NCBI GenBank assembly: GCA_022600955.1
Contig: JAHZJK010000024.1
Coordinates: forward strand, 310,003 to 374,002
Direction: 5' to 3'
DNA length: 64,000 bases
DNA from: Gammaproteobacteria bacterium
GTDB lineage: Bacteria > Pseudomonadota > Gammaproteobacteria > Steroidobacterales > Woeseiaceae
Below, piece after piece: positions 33,888 to 43,561 of the stretch. The stretch's first letter is position 1. Each line of letters opens with the position of its first letter. A program made the position numbers and the translations under genes. The notes under the pieces were generated by a model. That model was not told the DNA's origin, did no database searches, and saw only the letters and a list, made by a program, of their open reading frames with translations.

Positions 33888-35032
33888 ATTCCATCCAGGC
33901 CGCGCTTCAGTAGCGATCGAGCGATTATAAGCCGCTGAATCTCACTTGTACCTTCCCAAATTCTATCGACTCGTAGCTCCCGGAAAAATCTTTCAGCGAC
34001 GTTTTCACGCATGTAGCCTCGACCACCGAAAATCTGCACGGCTCGATCGGCGACCCGGTTCGCCATTTCCGAGACATACAGTTTCACCATCGAGCATCGG
34101 CTGTGCTGGGTTTTGAGGTGATCATTGCGATCCCAGGATCGCGCCGCGTCGTAGGTCATCAGGCGTGCCGCGTACAGTTCGGTGGCGCTGTCCGCGAGCA
34201 TGAACTGGATCGCCTGTTTCTCCGATAATGGCAGACCATCGACGATGCGCTCATTCGCAAACGCCATCGCGTCCTCGATGAGTCTCGCAGCTGCACCGCA
34301 GCTGCGCGCACCAATCATCAGTCTTTCATGTCGAAACCAGCTTCGCGTATATGCCATACCATCGCCGGGTTGGCCGACACGCTGCGCCGCGGATACACGC
34401 ACATCGGTGAACAGGTAAGTGGGGTGATGCGCTGCGTAACTGTGACTGAATTTGGGTGTAGCCGTAATTTCGATACCCGGAGTTCCCTGGTCAATCAGGA
34501 ACAGCGCGTCTTCCTCTTCGCCGCTGACTCTTGCCTGAAACCAGAAAAAGTCGGCGAAATTGGCGCTGGTTACGTACCATTTTTCGCCATTGAGAATGTA
34601 ATCATCGCCATCTTTTGTCGCCGTTGCATCGAGCCCGGCGACATCAGATCCTGGTCCGGCTTCGGTTATTGCATAGCAGTCCTTTTTTTCGCCACGCATC
34701 ATCGGCAACACGTATCGTTCTATCTGCTGCTCGCTGCAGCCATCAAACATCCATTCCTGCGGTTCAGAAAAACACCACGACAAAGCATTGGTCGTGCGAC
34801 CCAATTGCTCCCAGATCGCAACCTGGGCCTCCATGGAAAGCTCGCGACCGCCATGTTTCCGCGGCACATCAATCTCTGTGAAGCCGAGCTCTATCGCGCG
34901 CTGCTTGTTGCGTTTGGTGATCTCGTCCGGTAGCACGCCATCATTCAGTTCTGCTTCGACCTCGTGCGGTTGCAAATACTCGTCCGCATACGCGCGTGCA
35001 ATGGCCTGCCAATGTTCTGCATCGTTGCTCAT
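33884..35032 (-). CDS. Acyl-CoA dehydrogenase
   Basis: A 382-residue acyl-CoA dehydrogenase with YAITEAGPGSDVAGL (FAD-binding central domain), NGEKWYVTSANFADFF, RHERLMIGA, and the C-terminal signature QIFGGRGYMRENVAERFFRELRVDRIWEGTSEIQRLIIA, where the Glu of WEGTSEI lies in the position of the catalytic base of many family members. This is a full-featured enzyme, unlike the ACAD-like protein at 3394. It follows the TetR gene by 19 bases and overlaps the transporter genes, so amine uptake and an acyl-CoA oxidation are co-regulated. ATG 35032 is favoured over upstream starts inside the tetR end. Confidence 0.88.
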   Translation of the reverse strand: MSNDAEHWQAIARAYADEYLQPHEVEAELNDGVLPDEITKRNKQRAIELGFTEIDVPRKHGGRELSMEAQVAIWEQLGRTTNALSWCFSEPQEWMFDGCSEQQIERYVLPMMRGEKKDCYAITEAGPGSDVAGLDATATKDGDDYILNGEKWYVTSANFADFFWFQARVSGEEEDALFLIDQGTPGIEITATPKFSHSYAAHHPTYLFTDVRVSAAQRVGQPGDGMAYTRSWFRHERLMIGARSCGAAARLIEDAMAFANERIVDGLPLSEKQAIQFMLADSATELYAARLMTYDAARSWDRNDHLKTQHSRCSMVKLYVSEMANRVADRAVQIFGGRGYMRENVAERFFRELRVDRIWEGTSEIQRLIIARSLLKRGLDGM

Positions 35033-35051
35033 TTCTATTTTCACAGTTTTC

Positions 35052-35681
35052 TCACAGGGAAAAATGTTTGGGGAAAATGCTGTGCAAGTACTCATCGATA
35101 GCACGCATCGCCGCTTGCCTGTCGAAAGATCGGGGACTAATCAGACAGGACAACCACAGGCCATTCGTCATCGACGTCAGCATCATCGCAACACCTTCGG
35201 GCGTGGTATTCTGATAGCCACCGTCCTCGATGAGCTCGGCGCAAAGTCGTGCAACAACTTCATCGTAGTATTCGTCGGATTTTTCGCAGATTTTTCGATA
35301 CGCCGGGCGCGACTTGACTTCACCCCAGAAGGCGAACCACACCGCAACTTTGCGACGGTCACAAATCGAAGGCCGCAAATCGAGCTCCATCAACGCGTGG
35401 AGTTTCTCGACAGCTGACGGTCCCGATTTTTCCAGTGCCTTGTCAAACTGCGTTCGATACTCATCGGACAGGTAACGCAGTGTTTCGTTGAGCAAGTTGT
35501 CTTTGCTTTGAAAGTGTAGATTGACGATGCCCTGCGACAGGCCGGCTGCGCCGGCGACGTCACCGATCGAGGTGCTGCCCATACCATTGCGGGCGATACA
35601 TTTCATTGTTGCATCAATGAGTTGCTGTCTGCGCAGCTCCCGCGTGGCCGTGCGTTTGGAGATTCTTGCTGTGGCCGTCAT
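35052..35681 (-). CDS. TetR-family repressor, BetI-like
   Basis: A 209-residue repressor. The N-terminal HTH runs through RRQQLIDATMKCIARNGM, TSIGDVAGAAGLSQGIVNLHFQSKDNLL (residues about 18-60), close to BetI, the choline-responsive repressor. The C-terminal domain contains FWGEVKSRPAYR and a NGLWLSCLISP helix as in BetI. From ATG 35681 it faces the aminotransferase operon; a palindrome at 35702-35719 lies between the two start codons. It is first gene of the leftward operon with the acyl-CoA dehydrogenase and transporter, so it probably controls both operons and itself. Confidence 0.87.
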   Translation of the reverse strand: MTATARISKRTATRELRRQQLIDATMKCIARNGMGSTSIGDVAGAAGLSQGIVNLHFQSKDNLLNETLRYLSDEYRTQFDKALEKSGPSAVEKLHALMELDLRPSICDRRKVAVWFAFWGEVKSRPAYRKICEKSDEYYDEVVARLCAELIEDGGYQNTTPEGVAMMLTSMTNGLWLSCLISPRSFDRQAAMRAIDEYLHSIFPKHFSL

Positions 35682-35701
35682 TCCGGAATCATGCCATAAT
35701 A

Positions 35702-35719
35702 TGAATGAATACTCATTCA
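35702..35719. promoter_or_regulatory. TetR-type operator palindrome (TGAATGA-aTAc-TCATTCA)
   Basis: An 18-bp palindrome with perfect 7-base arms TGAATGA and TCATTCA. It lies between the divergent starts of tetR (35681) and the aminotransferase (35750). The sequence fits the TGAATGA-N4-TCATTCA form known for the Bacillus FadR/YsiA TetR regulator. It can serve as a shared operator for both directions. Confidence 0.72.
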
Positions 35720-35749
35720 TTTTCCTTGCTAAGCCTGGTGGAGGCCTGC

Positions 35750-37093
35750 ATGCGCAGCCTGTCTCGTTCGAACACTCATTTTCAGAAAGCCAGAAAACGC
35801 CTGCCCCTGGGTGTGTCGTCCAACTTCCGTTACTGGGGAGACGACAAGACAATCTACATTGAGCGAGGAAAGGGCGGTCGCATCTGGGATGTTGATGAGA
35901 ATGAGTACATCGACTACCGGCTCGGCTATGGCCCCGTCATCCTCGGTTACGCGGACGAGCGCGTTGATACGGCGGCGCGGGAAGGAATGGGTGTAGGCGG
36001 TGTCTTTGCGCTGTCAACAGAACAGGAATACGAGGTAGCAAGCCGCATTAGTAAAATGGTGCCGGCTGCAGAACTCGTACGGTTCTCGAATTCCGGCACA
36101 GAAGCGGTTATGGCCGCACTGCGAATTGCGCGAGCGTTTACGGGCAAAGAAGCGCACGTGGTTATGGAGGGTGGCTATCACGGCGTTTTCAGTGAAGTGA
36201 TGTGGTACACGGAGGTTGAGGAATGGACACCGGGTGATGCGCCGCCGGCGGTGATGCCGTATGGGGACGGTGTGCCCGTTGTTACAAAAAAGCTGTTTCA
36301 CACTGTGCCAATGAACGATGCGAACGCGCTTGAAGACCTGTTCAAGGCGAAACACAAGGAAATCGGCGCATTCCTGATAGAGCCCATCATGGGCAACTGC
36401 TGCGGAATAAAGGCCGATGCCAAATACATGGCCGACGTGCGCGAGCTTTGCGATCGCTACGGTGTCCTGCTCATCGTGGACGAGGTGAAAACCGGTTTTC
36501 GCGTTGCGAAAGGCGGTGTCCAGGAATTGTTTGGCATCAAAGCTGACATATGCACATTCGCGAAGGCGATCGGCAATGGCTATCCGTTGTCGGTCGTCGC
36601 GGGACGCGAAGATATCATGCGCCATGTCGAGGACGGTGTCGTTCATGGCGGTACCTTCACGGCGCACTCGGTTTCATTGGCTGCCGCTGCGAAGACGCTT
36701 GAAATTCTGGATGAGACGACAGCCCTGGCTGATATCGAGAAGTTTGGACTGGACCTGCAAAAAGGCTTGAGTCGCATTCTCAATGCGCGTGATATCGCCC
36801 ACAGTTTTACCGGTCATCCAGCATTGATGGGACTGTTCTTTGACGAACAGCCGCCGAGCAACTACCGCGAGTGGGTCCATTCGAATTACGATTTTTATGA
36901 CGCACTTGCACCAGAGCTGCATGAGCAGGGAATTCTGATAGAGCCGGACTCAAGGGAGCCATGGTTCTTGTGTGAAGCACACACGGTCGGGTGCCTGGAC
37001 GAAACACTGGACAAATTTGAGCGTGCGGTGGACATTACGCTGCAGCGGCGAGAACAAAACAAGAAGGTGGCCGGAGGCCCGATACACCCATGA
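35750..37093 (+). CDS. Class III PLP-dependent aminotransferase
   Basis: A 447-residue fold-type I aminotransferase of the class III / glutamate-1-semialdehyde-aminomutase-like group. SNSGTEAVMAALRIAR (113-128) binds phosphate, GGYHG the ring stack, LLIVDEVKTGFR has Asp244, and the Schiff-base Lys272 lies in TFAKAIGNGYP. ATG 35750 is chosen because GGAGG stands 6 bases before it; the alternative at 35705 falls inside the operator. It is the first gene of the rightward catabolic operon and overlaps the next gene by four bases. It should remove the amino group of an amine or amino acid brought in by the PotF-type transporter. HemL is unlikely from context. Confidence 0.87.
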   Translation: MRSLSRSNTHFQKARKRLPLGVSSNFRYWGDDKTIYIERGKGGRIWDVDENEYIDYRLGYGPVILGYADERVDTAAREGMGVGGVFALSTEQEYEVASRISKMVPAAELVRFSNSGTEAVMAALRIARAFTGKEAHVVMEGGYHGVFSEVMWYTEVEEWTPGDAPPAVMPYGDGVPVVTKKLFHTVPMNDANALEDLFKAKHKEIGAFLIEPIMGNCCGIKADAKYMADVRELCDRYGVLLIVDEVKTGFRVAKGGVQELFGIKADICTFAKAIGNGYPLSVVAGREDIMRHVEDGVVHGGTFTAHSVSLAAAAKTLEILDETTALADIEKFGLDLQKGLSRILNARDIAHSFTGHPALMGLFFDEQPPSNYREWVHSNYDFYDALAPELHEQGILIEPDSREPWFLCEAHTVGCLDETLDKFERAVDITLQRREQNKKVAGGPIHP

Positions 37094-38706
37094 AAACCTA
37101 TGACGCGATCATTGTCGGGGCCGGACACAATGGCCTGACTACAGCCGCCTTCCTGGCGAAAGCAGGCCTCGATGTTGTCTGTGTGGAGAAAAACGACTAT
37201 ATCGGCGGTGCTACCGTCAGTCGCAACCTCTACAAAGACTGGTGGTATTCCAATTGCTCTTACGTATGCAGCCTGTTGCGCCCGGAGATCTACCGAGACC
37301 TGGAGCTGCACAAGCATGGCCTGCAAGTGACGCCGTACGGTGGTTCAGTCACGTTCATGGAGAATGGCGACTACTTTGGGTCGTACCATGACCATGAAGT
37401 TGCCTACCGCGAAATGTCACGGTTCTCGCGGCACGACGCAGATGCGTACAAGACCTATTCCGCGGACACGATGCGGCAATGTCGTTTTATTCGTGACTTC
37501 CTGCTCAGCACTGCCCCGGACCCGACATCATTCAAACCGCGCGATCTAAAAGAACTGGCGCGAATCGGCGGCAAATTCATGGGTATGGGCGAAGACCGGA
37601 TGAACGAAACAATTCGTTTCTGGACCATGAGTGTCGCCGAGTACCTTGACGAGTATTTCGAAACCGACGTCATCAAGGCTTCATTGTCCGGCAGTGGCAT
37701 CATCGGGACCGCGCTTGGCATTCATTCGCCCGGAACGGCCTATGTTCTATTGCATCACTATATGGGTGATGTCGACGGCAACGTTGGCTCCTGGGGGTTT
37801 GCTCGAGGTGGTACTGGCGCAGTCTCAAAGGCGATAGCGGGCGCTTTCCAGGCGGCCGGAGGTGAGTTGCGCACTGAGGCTGGTGTCGACAAGTTCATCG
37901 TCAGGAATGGTAAGGCAGCTGGCGTTGCGCTCGATAACGGCGAAGAAATCAAAGCCAATGTTGTCGTTTCGGCTATGGACGTCAAGCGCACTTTCCTCAA
38001 CTGCATGGACAAGAGCGATCTGCCCGAAAAATTTCACCGCCGTGTGGAAAATTTCAAGATTCGCGGATCGTCCGGAAAGATCAACATAGCACTGGATGGC
38101 ATGCCGACTTTTTCAGCGCTGCCGGAAGGCAGTTCGCTGTATAGCAGTGATATGCACTTCATCGACTCGATGGAACGCATGGAGCGCGCATACGATGACT
38201 GGAAGGATGGCACCTGGTCCAAGGACCCATACATAGATTTGACGATCCCGACGGTCAGTGATCCGACGATGGCGCCACCCGGAAAACATTTCATGAGCTG
38301 TTTCGTGCAGTACTGTCCACACAAAATTGAGGGGCGTGACTGGACCAGCGAAGAGAAAGACGGGTTCAGGGATTCTGTATTTGACCAGATCGCCCAGTAC
38401 AGCCCGGACTTTAAGGATCTCGTCCTGCATGCAGAAGTCCGAACTCCCGAAGACATCGAGAATGAGATCGGCATTACCGAAGGCAATATCTTCCACGGTG
38501 AGCTGACAATGGACCAGCTGTTGTTTAACCGCCCGGTGCCTGGGTACGCACAGTACCGTAGTCCTGTCGACGGCTTGTATATGTGTGGATCAAGCAACCA
38601 CCCGGGCGGTGGCATTATGGCGGCCCCTGGGGCAAACGCTGCGCGCGAGATTCTTTCCGATCTCAGACGGCCCAACACTGTACCGGAGAATTTTGGCGAT
38701 GACTGA
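37090..38706 (+). CDS. FAD-dependent oxidoreductase, PYROXD2/CrtI-like (1)
   Basis: A 538-residue flavoprotein with the dinucleotide motif IIVGAGHNGLTTAAFLAKAG (8-27 region) and the second FAD motif near the C-terminus PVDGLYMCGSSNHPGGGIMAAPGANAA. The layout is that of the phytoene-desaturase-like amine-oxidase superfamily, PYROXD2 branch. Members oxidise C-C or C-N bonds, and the operon context with an aminotransferase and a GcvT-like protein favours an amine or amino-acid-type substrate. It overlaps both neighbours (4 and 8 bases). Two paralogues are encoded at 38699 and 50255. Confidence 0.85.
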   Translation: MKTYDAIIVGAGHNGLTTAAFLAKAGLDVVCVEKNDYIGGATVSRNLYKDWWYSNCSYVCSLLRPEIYRDLELHKHGLQVTPYGGSVTFMENGDYFGSYHDHEVAYREMSRFSRHDADAYKTYSADTMRQCRFIRDFLLSTAPDPTSFKPRDLKELARIGGKFMGMGEDRMNETIRFWTMSVAEYLDEYFETDVIKASLSGSGIIGTALGIHSPGTAYVLLHHYMGDVDGNVGSWGFARGGTGAVSKAIAGAFQAAGGELRTEAGVDKFIVRNGKAAGVALDNGEEIKANVVVSAMDVKRTFLNCMDKSDLPEKFHRRVENFKIRGSSGKINIALDGMPTFSALPEGSSLYSSDMHFIDSMERMERAYDDWKDGTWSKDPYIDLTIPTVSDPTMAPPGKHFMSCFVQYCPHKIEGRDWTSEEKDGFRDSVFDQIAQYSPDFKDLVLHAEVRTPEDIENEIGITEGNIFHGELTMDQLLFNRPVPGYAQYRSPVDGLYMCGSSNHPGGGIMAAPGANAAREILSDLRRPNTVPENFGDD

Positions 38707-40243
38707 CAAATACGATGCAATAGTAGTGGGTGCCGGCCACAACGGTATGGTGTGTTCCGCGTTGCTCGCGAAAGCAGGCAAGAAAGTGCTGGTGCTCGAA
38801 GCAAACGACCAGGTGGGCGGCGCTGCGGTAACGCGCGAATTCGCCGACGGATACTCGGTATCGGCGTGCGCGCATCTGTTGTACCAATTGCAGCCGGAAG
38901 TGCGCAAGGAACTCAAGCTCTCGCCGCAAATGGCCAGCGAAGACATGACGACGATCGCATTGGCAGAAGACGGCAATCACTTGCGGATCCATGGCGACAA
39001 TGTCGAAGGTGCAACGGAATCGGATGCTGAGCAATACCGTCGCTTCCGCAAACGCATGACACGGTTTTCGGATCTGCTCCGCAAGTATTTCAACAAGACG
39101 CCGCCGAGGCTCGGGTCCAAAGCATTCACCGATCTGCTGACGTTGGGTCAGTTGGGGCTGGATGTTCGCATGCTCGGCAAAGAAGAGATGCAGGAATTCT
39201 TGCGGCTCATCGGTATGAATATCCACGACGAGGTGACAGAGCGTTTCGAGCATCCACTGCTAAGAGGTGCGATTAGTCTCGATGCCGTACTCGGGACGCA
39301 TCTCGGTCCCCGCTCGCCCAATACGATCATGACGTACCTGTATCGTCAGGCCGGCGACCACGGCCGCACCGCGACGCCCAGCGGCGGCATGGGCAGTATT
39401 AGTGAAGAACTGGGACACGTCGCTCGAGGCGCAGGCGCGACGATCCGTACCGGCATGCCGGTGAAGCGCATTATCATTGAGAACGGCCGCGCGACCGGAG
39501 TTGAAACCGAGTCGGGGGAGCGCTTCAACAGCTTCACAGTGATATCAAACGCGGATCCGAAACGAACGATGATGCAACTGGTCGGTGCGAAACACATCGA
39601 GACAGGGTTCACGAAGCGCATCCATCATCTGCGCGCGAAAGGCAACGCTGCGAAACTTCACCTGGCGCTGGACGGGCTGCCAACGATTGCAGGCTTTTCC
39701 AGGAAGGATTATGCAGAACGCATCGTTATTGCAAGCGATGAGCACTACGTTGAGCGCGCTTTCAATCCGGCCAAATACGGCGAGAGCTCGCCATTGCCGG
39801 TACTGGAAATCACCTTCCCGAGTTTTCGCGATACGTCACTCGCCCCAACGGGCAAGCACGTGATGTCAGCCGTCGTGCAGTACGCTCCGTATGAGCGCAA
39901 AGGCGGATGGAATGAGGCTGCGAAAACAGAATTCATGCAGGCAATCATGCAGACGCTCGCAAACTACATGCCGGACATTGAGCAACGAGTGACGGCGAGT
40001 GAATTGTTGACGCCAGCCGATATCGAAAGCGAGTTTCATATTAGCGGTGGCCACTGGCACCATGGCGAACTGACACTCGATCAGTTTCTGTTCGTACGGC
40101 CTGTCAATGGTGCGGCTCAATACCGCATGCCGATTGATGGTGTTTACCTTTGTGGCGCGGGCGCTCATCCGGGCGGTGGCATAAGCGGTGCTGCTGGCCG
40201 CAACGCGGCGCGAGCCATCCTGAACCGGGAGAAAGCAGCATGA
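38699..40243 (+). CDS. FAD-dependent oxidoreductase, PYROXD2/CrtI-like (2)
   Basis: A 514-residue paralogue of the preceding protein: AIVVGAGHNGMVCSALLAKAG at the N-terminus, GGMGSISEELGHVARGAGATIRTG in the middle, and PIDGVYLCGAGAHPGGGISGAAGRNAA at the C-terminus. ATG 38699 has GGAGA about 10 bases upstream and overlaps the previous stop by 8 bases. Two neighbouring paralogues suggest a heteromeric enzyme or two consecutive oxidations. There is no phytoene synthase gene nearby, so carotenoid desaturation is unlikely. Confidence 0.85.
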   Translation: MTDKYDAIVVGAGHNGMVCSALLAKAGKKVLVLEANDQVGGAAVTREFADGYSVSACAHLLYQLQPEVRKELKLSPQMASEDMTTIALAEDGNHLRIHGDNVEGATESDAEQYRRFRKRMTRFSDLLRKYFNKTPPRLGSKAFTDLLTLGQLGLDVRMLGKEEMQEFLRLIGMNIHDEVTERFEHPLLRGAISLDAVLGTHLGPRSPNTIMTYLYRQAGDHGRTATPSGGMGSISEELGHVARGAGATIRTGMPVKRIIIENGRATGVETESGERFNSFTVISNADPKRTMMQLVGAKHIETGFTKRIHHLRAKGNAAKLHLALDGLPTIAGFSRKDYAERIVIASDEHYVERAFNPAKYGESSPLPVLEITFPSFRDTSLAPTGKHVMSAVVQYAPYERKGGWNEAAKTEFMQAIMQTLANYMPDIEQRVTASELLTPADIESEFHISGGHWHHGELTLDQFLFVRPVNGAAQYRMPIDGVYLCGAGAHPGGGISGAAGRNAARAILNREKAA

Positions 40244-41439
40244 ATGCACGAGCCCCCGTTCATCAGGGACGCCTGAAGTCGCCGTTCTATCCCCGACTGG
40301 AACAGCTGGACTTTGTAAATGAATGGCACGAGTGGAAAGGCTACTCAAGCGCGGACTCGTTGTACTGCGAGGAAATGGAATATTTCGCAATTCGGAATTC
40401 CACCGCGGTTTTTGATCTGACACCGATGACCAAGTACCTGATCAAAGGACCGGATGCGCTCGATTACCTGAATCGACTCGTAACGCGCGACATGGCGAAG
40501 ATCAGGCCTGGCCGAGTCGCCTATGCTGTGTGGTGTGACGATCAGGGCCACGTAATCGACGATGGCACGATCTTTCATCTGCGGGAGGGGGAGTATCGGC
40601 TGTGTTCGCAAGAACGCCACTTTGCGCACCTCCTCGCATCAGCTATCGGTTTTGACGTTACGATTACACACGAGACCGAGGATGTTGCGGCGCTTGCAGT
40701 GCAGGGACCTACGTCGTTCAGCGTGCTGGACAGCATGGGGCTCGACGGCCTTGACCAGCTGAAGCCCTTTGGTCTCATGCATTTCGATTTTCAGGGTGTC
40801 GAATTGATGGTCTCGAGAACGGGTTTCACAGCAGATCTCGGCTACGAACTCTGGATCGACCCTCGTAAGGCAATTGAATTGTGGGACGCATTGTTCGATG
40901 CCGGCAAGCTGCATGGGATTCGCGCGATTGGCACGCATGCATTGGAACAGGCGCGTATTGAAGCTGGCTTCCTTGCCGCGTATATGGAATTCCTGCCGGC
41001 CGATGAGACCATTCGAACGGGCCGCTCACGTTCCCCGCTGGAACTCGGACTGGATTGGCTGGTTGACTTCAAGAAGCCCAACTTCAATGGTCGTCGCGCG
41101 CTTGCCGAGGAAAAACGCAGTGGTTCAACCTGGCGCCTCGTCAAGCTTGATATCGAAGGCAACAAGCCAGCGCACAACTCCTACATCTACTCAAATGCCA
41201 AGGCAAAAGGCGGCGAAATCGGCTTCATTACGTCAGCGACATGGTCACCGGTCTGCAAGCAGAACATTGCCTTGGGTACCGTACGCGTTCCGCACGGCCA
41301 GCCGGATAGCAACGTCTGGGTCGAAATCTATTACCAACGCGAAATGCACTGGAATCGGATGATGGCGAAAGCGACCGTAGTCGATAAACCATTCTGGTGG
41401 CCCGCCCGTCGGGGCGCGACGCCTCCTGGGCCGTACTAG
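40240..41439 (+). CDS. GcvT-like aminomethyltransferase (THF-dependent)
   Basis: A 399-residue protein of the GcvT / dimethylglycine-oxidase C-domain family. Typical segments are FDLTPMTKYLIKGPDALDYLNRLVTRD, YAVWCDDQGHVIDDGTIFHL, VSRTGFTADLGYELWI and ARIEAGFLAAYMEF. These enzymes transfer a one-carbon unit from a methylamine group to tetrahydrofolate, or demethylate it. It overlaps the FAD oxidoreductase by ATGA, which recalls sarcosine and dimethylglycine oxidases in which an FAD oxidase and a folate domain work together. Methylene-THF formed here could go to the methylenetetrahydrofolate reductase encoded at 59734. Confidence 0.86.
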   Translation: MNARAPVHQGRLKSPFYPRLEQLDFVNEWHEWKGYSSADSLYCEEMEYFAIRNSTAVFDLTPMTKYLIKGPDALDYLNRLVTRDMAKIRPGRVAYAVWCDDQGHVIDDGTIFHLREGEYRLCSQERHFAHLLASAIGFDVTITHETEDVAALAVQGPTSFSVLDSMGLDGLDQLKPFGLMHFDFQGVELMVSRTGFTADLGYELWIDPRKAIELWDALFDAGKLHGIRAIGTHALEQARIEAGFLAAYMEFLPADETIRTGRSRSPLELGLDWLVDFKKPNFNGRRALAEEKRSGSTWRLVKLDIEGNKPAHNSYIYSNAKAKGGEIGFITSATWSPVCKQNIALGTVRVPHGQPDSNVWVEIYYQREMHWNRMMAKATVVDKPFWWPARRGATPPGPY

Positions 41440-41452
41440 GCGAGCGCTCGTC

Positions 41453-43561
41453 GTGAAAAAGCATCGGCTCGATCCGTTATTGCGACCGAAGTCTGTCGCC
41501 GTATTCGGAGCGTCCGAACGCGCTGATTCGGTCGGCGAGTGGACCCTCAAGAATCTCGCCAAAGGCGGTTTTAAGGGACGAGTCTATCCTGTTAATCCTC
41601 GCTATGAGGAGTTGCAGGGACACCGCTGTTTCCCGTCGCTCGCAGAGCTGCCCGAGGTCCCGGACTGCGTGTTGTTTGCAGTCGGTGATCATCGCCTCGA
41701 GGCGGCTCTCGATGAGGCAGTAGCGGCGGGTATTCCGGCCGCAGTCATCCAGTCCACCCTGGTCGTCGACGCAGATACCGAACCTTTTCTGAAAGACCGC
41801 CTGCAGACGAAAATCAGGGATGCCGGTATGCTCGTGTGTGGCGCGAATGGCATGGGCTACTACAATGTTCGTGACGGCGTCTGGACTTGTGGCTTTGACA
41901 GTGCTGATCACACTGCGCCGGGCAACGTGTCTCTCATCAGTCATTCCGGTTCGGGAATGTCAGGAATCATCGATTGTGAGGAACGACTGCGCGTGAATCT
42001 TGCTGTTTCGGCCGGCAATGAACTCAGCGTAACGATGGATGAGTATCTCGACTTCGTGCTCGACCTTCCGGAGACGCGTGTTGTCGGTTTGTTCGTGGAA
42101 ACCGCACGCAATCCGGCGGGGTTTCGCGCCGCATTGAAGAAAGCTGCACAACGTCGGATTCCTGTCGTTGCCCTCAAGGTCGGGCGCACCGAAGAATCGG
42201 CGCGGCTGACAGTGTCTCATTCAGGTGCCATGGCGGGCGATGATGCAACATACGAGGCGTTGTTTGATCGATACGGTGTGCAGCGGGTTCGCGATCAGCA
42301 CGAATTCGCCACGTTGCTCATCATGTTTGCGGAGCTTCATCCCGTCGGCGCGGGTGGGCTGGTTACGTTGCACGATTCGGGTGGTGAGCGGCAACTACTG
42401 GTTGATCTTGCGGATGACGCGAACGTGCCGCTAACCGTTCTTGCCGATCAAACCGCAGAGCAACTGAGTGATGTTCTCGACCCGGAGCTGCCAGCCGTAA
42501 ACCCGCTGGATGCCTGGAGTCGGGGTGGTCCAAATGCATCCGAACAAATGCTTCGCGGTCTGACGCTGATGTTGCAGGATGAAGGGGCGGCGTTAGGCGC
42601 TGTCATCCACGATCGTGCGCCGTATGGGAAAGTGTACCCGAGCTACATTACGCGGATGCAGAAAGCGCGTGCCGAGTCTGGAAAACCTGTAGCACTTGTG
42701 TCGGCAACACAGGGTAGCGGTCATGACGTCGCGGCGATCACGAGTACGCATGCCGGTTTTCCGGTACTCGACGGCGTTGCGCCATTTCTGCGGGGCGCTA
42801 AAGCATTGTTTGACTATCGCGACTTTCTGTTACGCGAGCACTGGCAGGCGTCCGCGGTCAGCGACGACATGGTCGCGACATGGCAAGCGAGACTGCGGTC
42901 AGGCAGGACCCTTAGTGAACTTGAGTCGATTCGCTTGTTCCGGGACTTTGGTATCAGCACTCCGCAGGTAATAGCAGCCAGTGATGCGGAATCCGTTGTC
43001 GCAGCGGCGACCCTGGTGGGCTACCCGGTCGTGCTGAAAACCGCCAAGCCCGGATTACTGCACAAGTCTGACCAGGCAGGTGTCATTGTTGGCATTGGCG
43101 ATGAGCAGCAGCTAAGGCAGATGTACAGTCTGATGTGCAGTCGTCTCGGCGACGATGTTCTGGTAGCGCCGGTGATTCCGGCTGGAATTGAGATGCTGCT
43201 TGGCGTTAAACGCGACCCGCAATTTGGTCCTGTCGTACTGATCGGGTTCGGTGGCGTTCTGGCGGAGACGCTGGGCGATGTACAATTCGCGCTGCCGCCA
43301 TTCAATGCGGCGCACGCGAAGCGTTGTGTTGATCGCCTGAAGTTACGTCCAATGCTGGACGGACTGCGCGGTGCAGCGGCCGTCGATGTCGCCTCTTTTT
43401 GCGAGTTGGCGGAACGCTTCTCGATTCTTGCGGCCGCACTCAGAGACGTGATCAGTGAGGTGGATATTAATCCGGTGATTGTTAACGAGGACGGCGCAGT
43501 AGCCGTTGACGGACTTGTTGCCGGTCGTGACAGACGGGAGGATCGAAGTGCAGACGCTTGA
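41453..43561 (+). CDS. ADP-forming acyl-CoA (acetate-CoA ligase-like) synthetase
   Basis: A 702-residue fusion of the two subunits. Residues 1 to about 455 hold the CoA-binding domain (SVAVFGASERADSVG) and succinyl-CoA-synthetase-like domains, with SHSGAMAGDDATYEALFDRYGV containing the likely phosphohistidine. Residues about 480-700 are an ATP-grasp domain (GYPVVLKTAKPGLLHKSDQAGVI, DINPVIV). It interconverts an acyl-CoA + ADP + phosphate with acid + CoA + ATP, or activates an acid. Start is GTG 41453; it is 13 bases after the GcvT-like stop. It may activate the carboxylate left after deamination so that the acyl-CoA dehydrogenase at 33884 can act. Confidence 0.85.
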   Translation: MKKHRLDPLLRPKSVAVFGASERADSVGEWTLKNLAKGGFKGRVYPVNPRYEELQGHRCFPSLAELPEVPDCVLFAVGDHRLEAALDEAVAAGIPAAVIQSTLVVDADTEPFLKDRLQTKIRDAGMLVCGANGMGYYNVRDGVWTCGFDSADHTAPGNVSLISHSGSGMSGIIDCEERLRVNLAVSAGNELSVTMDEYLDFVLDLPETRVVGLFVETARNPAGFRAALKKAAQRRIPVVALKVGRTEESARLTVSHSGAMAGDDATYEALFDRYGVQRVRDQHEFATLLIMFAELHPVGAGGLVTLHDSGGERQLLVDLADDANVPLTVLADQTAEQLSDVLDPELPAVNPLDAWSRGGPNASEQMLRGLTLMLQDEGAALGAVIHDRAPYGKVYPSYITRMQKARAESGKPVALVSATQGSGHDVAAITSTHAGFPVLDGVAPFLRGAKALFDYRDFLLREHWQASAVSDDMVATWQARLRSGRTLSELESIRLFRDFGISTPQVIAASDAESVVAAATLVGYPVVLKTAKPGLLHKSDQAGVIVGIGDEQQLRQMYSLMCSRLGDDVLVAPVIPAGIEMLLGVKRDPQFGPVVLIGFGGVLAETLGDVQFALPPFNAAHAKRCVDRLKLRPMLDGLRGAAAVDVASFCELAERFSILAAALRDVISEVDINPVIVNEDGAVAVDGLVAGRDRREDRSADA

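Noticed and set aside
35750..37093. Glutamate-1-semialdehyde aminomutase (HemL) for tetrapyrrole synthesis
   Set aside because: Similar fold class, but it lies in a repressor-controlled operon with transporter and oxidases and lacks other hem genes nearby; a catabolic class III aminotransferase is more likely.
37090..40243. Carotenoid (CrtI phytoene desaturase) genes suggesting a photosynthesis cluster
   Set aside because: No crtB, bch, puf or puh genes are near; the operon is full of amine-catabolism enzymes and the proteins fit the PYROXD2 branch better.
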